Shown piece after piece: positions 42,667-48,033 of a stretch of 48,033 bases of DNA (within the stretch, counting starts at the first letter, position 1; the number at the start of each line of letters is the position of its first letter). The stretch lies in the NCBI GenBank assembly GCA_902534325.1, contig CACAPQ010000017.1, positions 1-48,033 of the forward strand, given 5' to 3'. The notes under the pieces are model-generated. The model ran no database searches. It was given only the letters and a program-made list of their open reading frames with translations, and was not told where the DNA came from. Both the position numbers and the translations under genes were made by a program. Origin of the DNA: Paracoccaceae bacterium (GTDB lineage Bacteria; Pseudomonadota; Alphaproteobacteria; Rhodobacterales; Rhodobacteraceae).

Positions 42667-43527
42667 ATGACATATTCACAACTTAGAGCGTTTCATTGCG
42701 TGGCGACTTATGGCGGTTTTTCCAAAGCAGCCGAAAAAACACAACATTCTCAACCAGTTCTAAGTGGCCACGTCAAACAACTTGAGGAATTCCATGATAA
42801 TTTACTTTTCAAAAGGGAAAAAAAAAGAATTTCTCTCACCTCAGCTGGTAAAGAATTATTTGTCCTTACGAAGCAATTTTTTGAAGTAGAGGAGCAAATA
42901 AACAACCACCTGACCAAATCAAGTGCATCTGTCTCCGGGAAAATAAGAATTGTTGCTGACTCAGCAATCCACATTATAAAAATATTGAAAAACTTCCGAA
43001 AAATTTATCCAGATGTAATGGTTCATCTTACTATAGGAAACTCCAGAGAAGTTACTAACGCCATCAGAAACTATGAAGCTGAAATTGGGGTCATCGGTAG
43101 TCCAGTTGAAGGTCCAGATTTGCGAACCGTTACTTTAGGTACATCAAAAATAAAGGCAATCGCCTCAAAAAACTTTTTTAAACCTATTCCGAAGTCTCTT
43201 TCATTCCAAGATTTGAAAAAACTACCTTTGATTTTTCGAGAAAATGGCTCTCATACGCGCGAAACGTTAGTTTCTGAGGCATCAGAAAAGAAAATAGATC
43301 TATCACCGATTATCGAAGTTACAGGGCGAGAAGCACTTCATGAGTTGGTCGCCAATGGGTTGGGAATAGGTTTTGTATCACATGCTGAAATTGGGCAAGA
43401 TCCCCGTTTGATCAACCTGGATATTGATACTGGTAATGCAGAGATGACCGAAACACTTATGTTTCTGACAACCAGAAAAGAGGTGCCTGTGATAAGAGCA
43501 TTTTTAAAGGCAGCTGAAAAACCTTGA
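42667..43527 (+). CDS. LysR-family regulator of the phosphonate operon
   Basis: This 286-residue LTTR has an N-terminal helix-turn-helix (TYSQLRAFHCVATYGGFSKAA, core GGFSKAAEKTQHSQPVLSGH) and an effector domain from about residue 90. The ATG at 42667 is preferred to a TTG six bases earlier, since AGG lies seven bases before it. It is divergent from phnW, as in known phnWAY clusters whose LysR partner activates on 2-aminoethylphosphonate. Such control makes phosphonate breakdown substrate-inducible even when phosphate is plentiful. Its own site probably lies in the 104-base gap. Confidence 0.9.
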   Translation: MTYSQLRAFHCVATYGGFSKAAEKTQHSQPVLSGHVKQLEEFHDNLLFKREKKRISLTSAGKELFVLTKQFFEVEEQINNHLTKSSASVSGKIRIVADSAIHIIKILKNFRKIYPDVMVHLTIGNSREVTNAIRNYEAEIGVIGSPVEGPDLRTVTLGTSKIKAIASKNFFKPIPKSLSFQDLKKLPLIFRENGSHTRETLVSEASEKKIDLSPIIEVTGREALHELVANGLGIGFVSHAEIGQDPRLINLDIDTGNAEMTETLMFLTTRKEVPVIRAFLKAAEKP

Positions 43528-43543
43528 TCACCTCTGAAAGTTT

Positions 43544-44848
43544 TTATGGTGAAGTGTGAACTAATTCACTCTGCCACCACTTAAAACTATCCTTTTTTGT
43601 TCTTCGTTGTGTTTTATAATCAACATGCACAATACCAAACCGTTTTTTGTAACCCAAAGCCCATTCAAAGTTGTCTAGGAGAGACCACGCAAAATAGCCC
43701 TTTATTGGTAAATTTCGTGCAGCCTTTGCAACTTCATGAAGATGACCCTTATAATATTCAATACGATCCTCATCAGTAATAGTATTACCAGAAGCCATTC
43801 CATTTTCGGTTATGTAAAGCGGCAAATCCGGTGCGTAACGAGATACGAGATTTATAGCGTCTGTCAGCCCACTAGGCTCTATTTCCCATCCCATATCAGT
43901 TTTAGGTAAATTTCGATCAATAGTTTTAACAAAAGGGAAATCTTGAGCTCCAGCCTCTAACATAACCGTTGTGTAGTAGTTGATCCCAATAAAATCTATT
44001 GGATCTTTAATTATGTTCATATCATCTTGCCAATTTTGTGGAAGAAGAGGGGATAGACTGCGCAACGCAGCATCAGGATATTCGCCTTTAGTTATGGCAG
44101 ATAGATACCAGGTATTTGTTATAGCTTCATACTGCTCTAAGGCGGAAATATTACTGTCACTATCATTTGCCATACGGCCAGGAGTAAAATTCAAGACAAC
44201 TCCAATAGGCTTTTTTGTTTCTGCACGCGCCGCTTGAACGCCCAGTCCGTGACCTAGGCAAACAAAGTGACTGGCTTTTGCTGCTCTATTTAAATCTCTT
44301 AGACCAGGCGCATGCTCTCCTAAGTAATGCGACAACCAAGCAACACACCAAGGTTCATTTATAGAAACTAGATTTTCAAGATCTTCGCCAAAATTTCGCG
44401 CTAGAAAACCCATATATTCTCCAAAGCGCTCTGCATTGTCCCGAATGGTCCAACCTCCTAAAGCACCAAGTGCTTGAGGCATATCCCAGTGATATGCTGT
44501 ACCAAAGGGACGCAGGCCACGAGAATTGATTGCATCTAAAAGTTGTTTATAGAAATCTAATCCTTTGATATTCAGGTTTTTTCCGTCTGGGAAAAGACGT
44601 GACCAAGAAAATGAAAACCTATAAGCATCAAAACCTGCATCAACTAAAAGATCAAGATCCTCCGCAAATCGATGAAAATGGTCACAGGCAACCGCTCCGT
44701 CTTCACCACCCTTTGTCCCACCATTTTTAGCAAAATGATCCCAAATGCTTTCACCGCAACCACCAAATTTACTACCTTCAATTTGATACGCAGCTGTAGC
44801 TGCCCCAAAAACAAAATCATCACTAAATTTAGAACGGATACTCGGCAT
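43544..44848 (-). CDS. Glycoside hydrolase family 1 beta-glucosidase
   Basis: This is a 434-residue GH1 TIM barrel that hydrolyses beta-glucosides or galactosides. FVFGAATAAYQIEG opens the fold, the acid/base Glu165 is in SINEPWCVAW and the nucleophile Glu348 in YITENGMAS; WSLLDNFEWALGYKKRFG marks the aglycone side. There is no signal peptide, so it acts in the cytoplasm on imported disaccharides or small glucosides. It converges with the LysR gene 16 bases away and lies 97 bases after the aconitase X genes on the same strand. No sugar transporter is in the window. Confidence 0.93.
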   Translation of the reverse strand: MPSIRSKFSDDFVFGAATAAYQIEGSKFGGCGESIWDHFAKNGGTKGGEDGAVACDHFHRFAEDLDLLVDAGFDAYRFSFSWSRLFPDGKNLNIKGLDFYKQLLDAINSRGLRPFGTAYHWDMPQALGALGGWTIRDNAERFGEYMGFLARNFGEDLENLVSINEPWCVAWLSHYLGEHAPGLRDLNRAAKASHFVCLGHGLGVQAARAETKKPIGVVLNFTPGRMANDSDSNISALEQYEAITNTWYLSAITKGEYPDAALRSLSPLLPQNWQDDMNIIKDPIDFIGINYYTTVMLEAGAQDFPFVKTIDRNLPKTDMGWEIEPSGLTDAINLVSRYAPDLPLYITENGMASGNTITDEDRIEYYKGHLHEVAKAARNLPIKGYFAWSLLDNFEWALGYKKRFGIVHVDYKTQRRTKKDSFKWWQSELVHTSP

Positions 44849-44945
44849 AAACCATTCTGTTTCACCAATTTATCTAAAAATAAAGTGTTATTAATTTTTT
44901 AGTGAGTTCTTTTAAAGGTAACTTCAAGAATTTACTTTCGATCAG

Positions 44946-45353
44946 TTAACAAATAACAACTTTACCTTCATCTGGACAAACTATAAGATGATCGGCAGTT
45001 TTTATTAACTTTGTTACATCACCGTCTTCAAATCGATCGACCATTGCCATCTTAGCTAAGGCAGCTCCTTGGGCTAATATTGTATTCGCATTGTTAAATA
45101 AAATAGCCTTTGGCGCTATTTTCCTTGAAGCCATTTCATAAAGCATCCACGCCGTTGCAACACCTCCCTTGGCAGTATTCAAAACGAGAATGACATCTTT
45201 GTAACTTTTGCCATACAATTTATGCTGCGGTCTGCTAAAAACCCCATTTATACGATCTAAATCATAACGCGCTGAAAAATTATCATCAGCAACAAGAGCA
45301 ACGCCTTTAACTTCGGGGCCTATTCCAACATGACATTTTAATTCTTTTTTCAT
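44946..45353 (-). CDS. Aconitase X small subunit (DUF126/AcnX-swivel)
   Basis: This 135-residue swivel domain of the aconitase X family is made as a separate subunit. It has ARYDLDRINGVFSRPQHKLYGKSYKDVILVL (core NGVFSRPQHKLYGKS) and a KGGVATAWMLYEM segment, ending in VCPDEGKVVIC. The gene overlaps the large-subunit gene by one base (TAATG), so the two are coupled. Bacterial two-subunit AcnX proteins with known function dehydrate cis-3-hydroxy-L-proline, while archaeal ones dehydrate mevalonate 5-phosphate. Which reaction applies here cannot be told. The gene context gives no proline-pathway neighbours. Confidence 0.82.
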   Translation of the reverse strand: MKKELKCHVGIGPEVKGVALVADDNFSARYDLDRINGVFSRPQHKLYGKSYKDVILVLNTAKGGVATAWMLYEMASRKIAPKAILFNNANTILAQGAALAKMAMVDRFEDGDVTKLIKTADHLIVCPDEGKVVIC

Positions 45354-46585
45354 TAAACAATTCTACCTTTTTCAGCAGATGCAATACAGGCTTCCATACT
45401 CGACAAAGCTGGTTGATAACCATATCCACCCAGAATATTTACAATCTTAGCTGAATTGCTCAAAAGGCGTTTCCAACCATTCGCCTCACCAATTTCACGC
45501 GCATATTGCTGGTAAAAACATGTACCCACCAAAATTCGCCCCCCAAACGCTTCAATTTTATCTACGTAACCCATTGCAACAGCATCTCCATAAACCTGCG
45601 CCGAAGTGCAAACAATAACATCTGTTGCATCAGAACGATGCCTGCCACTACAAAGAGCAGCAAGCTCTGCCATCTCAATAATGCTAAGCTGGGGAGCAGC
45701 GAAAACCACCACATCGACAATTTCGCCTGCAGCGGTAAAGGGTTTTTTCAAATCAGATGTGGCCTCTACATCAACACTTGTAATTTCTAGATCTATAAAA
45801 TCCATGTCATCTAATTTTTGGCATTCGGGTGTTACGCCCACAATATGAAACAAGGGAACTGACCCATAGCTGGCCATTGCAGCACCAAAGTGCTTCAACT
45901 GATCTGAAGAAGGTGTTTTTTCTAATCCTTCTATTAGTGGGACTTCCCAATAGCTACCAGCCATTCGCCCGATAGTTGCTCCCAACACACCCCAGTCCAT
46001 AAGATCCTGAGGTTCTTCTGCAACCTGATATCTTTTTGTTGACCTTCGATTTTTATCGAGATGCAAACCATATCTTGGAGTTCGCCCAGTCAATCCAGCT
46101 GCTAAAGCTGAAGGGCCCCCTTCGAAATTAGACCGCGCTCCACACACAGAATTAGAGTAAATTACTACTCCTGTATCACCGAATGCAACATGATCTCCAA
46201 AAACAGGTGGCATGATCGTTTGATAATTTATGCATGTATTGGTCATAGTTATACCCATTTTTTTACATGCGGCGATGAACCGCCTTTCTAATTCGGCCAT
46301 TATCTCAGTTTGACCAATGGGCTCATAGCATTCTAAGTCAACACCACGCGGATCCGTAATCATAGGTATGCGAACGCGAGTATCATTTTCAGCTAATTTC
46401 TCTGTAAAAGCTACACCAGCCTCTCCGAGTGACTCCGGGTCGGCCATCATGTGTGCCTGACTAACAGCAACCATATCTTTAGCATCAAACATGCGACCAA
46501 CTTGTAGTTGATGCTCCATTGCCCATTTAACTGCGGGTCCAAAATCACCAGCGAGCATGGCCTTTTCTTCATCGTTTAATTGCAT
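45353..46585 (-). CDS. Aconitase X large (catalytic) subunit (DUF521)
   Basis: This 410-residue catalytic chain has three cysteines at the places expected for the iron-sulfur cluster or metal: Cys118 (TNTCINYQT), Cys148 (NSVCGARSN) and Cys356 (LVGTCFYQ). GARSNFEGGPSALAAGLTGRTP (core NFEGGPSALAAGLTGRTP) is the substrate loop. The C-terminal end reads SNSAKIVNILGGYGYQPALSS, whereas known hydroxyproline dehydratases as I recall them have a YAP-type motif there, so the substrate may differ. The family start MQLNDEEKAML supports the ATG at 46585 although no ribosome-binding site is seen. A -35-like TTGACA lies upstream. Confidence 0.85.
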   Translation of the reverse strand: MQLNDEEKAMLAGDFGPAVKWAMEHQLQVGRMFDAKDMVAVSQAHMMADPESLGEAGVAFTEKLAENDTRVRIPMITDPRGVDLECYEPIGQTEIMAELERRFIAACKKMGITMTNTCINYQTIMPPVFGDHVAFGDTGVVIYSNSVCGARSNFEGGPSALAAGLTGRTPRYGLHLDKNRRSTKRYQVAEEPQDLMDWGVLGATIGRMAGSYWEVPLIEGLEKTPSSDQLKHFGAAMASYGSVPLFHIVGVTPECQKLDDMDFIDLEITSVDVEATSDLKKPFTAAGEIVDVVVFAAPQLSIIEMAELAALCSGRHRSDATDVIVCTSAQVYGDAVAMGYVDKIEAFGGRILVGTCFYQQYAREIGEANGWKRLLSNSAKIVNILGGYGYQPALSSMEACIASAEKGRIV

Positions 46586-46606
46586 GGGTAGAAAGACTTT
46601 AAAGCT

Positions 46607-46652
46607 AGGCTAAACACAAAGTTTATAGTAACTAGCCTCAAAAAGCTGTCAA
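46607..46652 (-). promoter_or_regulatory. Promoter and operator-like repeat of the aconitase X genes
   Basis: On the minus strand a perfect -35 box TTGACA (46647-46652) is followed after 19 bases by TATAAA (46622-46627). The -10 region lies inside an inverted repeat AGGCTA (46607-46612) / TAGCCT (46633-46638) with a 20-base spacer. This could be a regulated promoter; the 19-base spacing is long. Confidence 0.42.
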
Positions 46653-46721
46653 TCATCCACAGCGCTTATATCTAAAAATAATTTTTTAAAATTAAAAATA
46701 GAGGAGAATAGCCAGTTTATT

Positions 46722-47966
46722 CTACAAAGCCCACTCTCCAGTCCGAAAAACTGGCGTAGCCTTGCCATCTTTATCTAACCCGTCAATATTTATGGCATCA
46801 GAACCAATCATCCAATCTACATGGATCATACTACTATTTCCACCGTTCTTAATGATATCATGTTTAGAAAGTGTATCACCATTTTTAAAGCATTTTGAGT
46901 AGCATTGACCCAAAGCAATGTGGCAAGCAGCGTTTTCATCGAAAAGAGTATTATAAAAGAGTAGATTACTTTGAGATATTGGAGAGCTATGCGGAACAAG
47001 CGCCACCTCTCCCAGTCTTCGCGCTCCCTCATCCGTATCAATTAACTTTAAAAACACCTCTTCCCCTTTGGATGCTTTAGCTTCCGTGATCTTTCCATTC
47101 TCAAAAACTACGGAAATATCCTCTATTAAAGTGCCTTGGTGCGAAAGCGGCTTTGTCGATTTAACATATCCATTTACTTTTAAAGCATGAGGGGTGGTAA
47201 AAACCTCCTCAGAAGGTATGTTCGGATTACAAACAACTCCATTTCGCGCCTTTGATGCACCCCCCATCCATTCATGCCCATCGGCAAGACCAACTTTAAG
47301 ATCAGTTCCATCACCATAGAAATGAAGTGCGGAAAAATTCTTTGCATTAAGCCAGTTGGTTCGCTCCCTGAGATTTTTGTTATGTAAATTCCAGTTCTCT
47401 ATGGGATCTTTTCCTTCTAATCTAGATGCTTGGAAAATTGCTTTAGCAAGTTGCCTCTGAGCTTCTCCCTCTTCTAAATTTGGGAACACTCTTTTTGCCC
47501 ACTGCGTTCCAGGCCAAGCTATAATGTTCCAGTTTACGTCAAAACGTGTAATTCTTTCTCGAACTGGAGAAGAAGCTTTCGAAACAGCCTGGTTAGCACG
47601 GCCAATATCATCTGCATTTTGCCCAGAAAGCAGCATCGGGTCTTCGCCTACAACAGCTAGACGCGCAGTGTTTTGATCGAATGCCGCTCCCATGGCGTCA
47701 AACAACCAATCCGTGGATTTATCAAAAGACTCTTTACTGGCGTTTTTATATCTTAAGAGTGTTACTTCTGGATCTGTGTAAAGAGGCGTAACTATTCCAC
47801 AACCTTGTTGATAAGCATGAAAAGTTAAACGACGGACCAATGGAGCTGCCTCTAAAGGTGCGGTAATCAGAAGATCTTGGCCCTGCTGAAGTGCTACTCC
47901 CGTTTTAATTGACAGTTCTGCCAACTTGTCCAGTTCAGTCGATTCATCCCAAAAGTTTTTATTCAT
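46722..47966 (-). CDS. M29-family (AMPS-type) metallo-aminopeptidase
   Basis: This cytoplasmic leucyl-type aminopeptidase of the thermophilic M29 family uses two divalent metals. About 414 residues carry the family residues in CNPNIPSEEVFTTP, RLGEVALVPHSSPI, LFYNTLFDENAACHIALG and SMIHVDWMIGSDAI. The ATG at 47966 is chosen, with AGGTGA seven bases upstream; ATG 47972 and GTG 47975 are in frame but lie on that site. It lies upstream of the aconitase X genes on the same strand but 136 bases away, so probably a separate transcript. The 58 bases beyond its start to the window end hold only AT-rich promoter-like DNA. Confidence 0.9.
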   Translation of the reverse strand: MNKNFWDESTELDKLAELSIKTGVALQQGQDLLITAPLEAAPLVRRLTFHAYQQGCGIVTPLYTDPEVTLLRYKNASKESFDKSTDWLFDAMGAAFDQNTARLAVVGEDPMLLSGQNADDIGRANQAVSKASSPVRERITRFDVNWNIIAWPGTQWAKRVFPNLEEGEAQRQLAKAIFQASRLEGKDPIENWNLHNKNLRERTNWLNAKNFSALHFYGDGTDLKVGLADGHEWMGGASKARNGVVCNPNIPSEEVFTTPHALKVNGYVKSTKPLSHQGTLIEDISVVFENGKITEAKASKGEEVFLKLIDTDEGARRLGEVALVPHSSPISQSNLLFYNTLFDENAACHIALGQCYSKCFKNGDTLSKHDIIKNGGNSSMIHVDWMIGSDAINIDGLDKDGKATPVFRTGEWAL

Positions 47967-48033
47967 ATTCATCACCTATAAAATTAATTAAAAATAAAAA
48001 GAGCGGCTTTAACTAGAATAGATGATTTTAAGA

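Noticed and set aside
1-48033. CRISPR array, insertion sequence, prophage or integrative element
   Set aside because: No regularly spaced repeats, transposase, integrase or tRNA-end direct repeats were seen; the accessory genes look like ordinary chromosomal operons.

Overview
The window comes from a low-GC (about 40% by eye, not counted) alphaproteobacterium, most likely a marine member of the Rhodobacterales. The ribosomal protein S4, the histidinol-phosphate aminotransferase N-terminus, the PhaA/PhaB pair and the TRAP transporter all read like Rhodobacterales proteins. The base composition resembles the streamlined low-GC lineages of that order. This placement is from remembered family resemblance, not a search. 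Coding density is high, TTG and GTG starts are common, and I saw no frameshifts, insertion sequences, tRNAs or CRISPR arrays.

Layout. Positions 1-12.8 kb are mostly housekeeping: hisC (cut by the left edge), rpsD with a promoter, a folded leader and a terminator, phaA-phaB, an exported SH3 protein, a TylF-type methyltransferase, the lipid A/Kdo genes lpxL-like and waaA, two DMT-family permeases, a MocR regulator and a DUF47-Pit phosphate uptake pair. From 12.9 to 37.7 kb lies a catabolic region. It holds a URO-D-superfamily protein, a cytoplasmic DMSO-reductase-family molybdoenzyme and a MarR regulator. These are followed by a tightly packed six-gene operon: a PanB-like aldolase, a Rieske oxygenase, a CitE-like lyase, a methanethiol oxidase/SBP56 protein, a 2Fe-2S ferredoxin and a CoA-binding protein. 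Next comes a LysR regulator with two MmgE/PrpD paralogues, a CaiB CoA-transferase, an alcohol dehydrogenase and an aldehyde dehydrogenase. A DctPQM TRAP operon then continues into a GabT-like aminotransferase, another alcohol dehydrogenase, a hydroxypyruvate-isomerase-like protein and a PbfA-like PLP enzyme. From 37.7 to 43.5 kb is a convergent 2-aminoethylphosphonate operon (phnW-phnA-phnY plus a DMT permease) with a divergent LysR gene. The right end carries a GH1 glycosidase, a two-subunit aconitase X and an M29 aminopeptidase.

How it may work together. The most useful regulatory signal is a palindrome, TGTTC-N6-GAACA, which overlaps the likely start of the six-gene operon next to marR. 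It recurs over the promoter of the TRAP operon, and a near-copy lies just after dctP. This suggests that the MarR protein controls both an importer for a carboxylated substrate and the Rieske/PanB-like/CitE-like/MtoX pathway. The PanB-like enzyme lacks two of the acidic residues of true PanB, so it is probably not a pantothenate enzyme. The six-gene operon is my best candidate for an undescribed demethylation/C1 or organosulfur pathway; its substrate cannot be read from the sequence. The phosphonate block looks complete for 2-aminoethylphosphonate to acetate plus phosphate, and PbfA would extend it to the 1-hydroxylated analogue.
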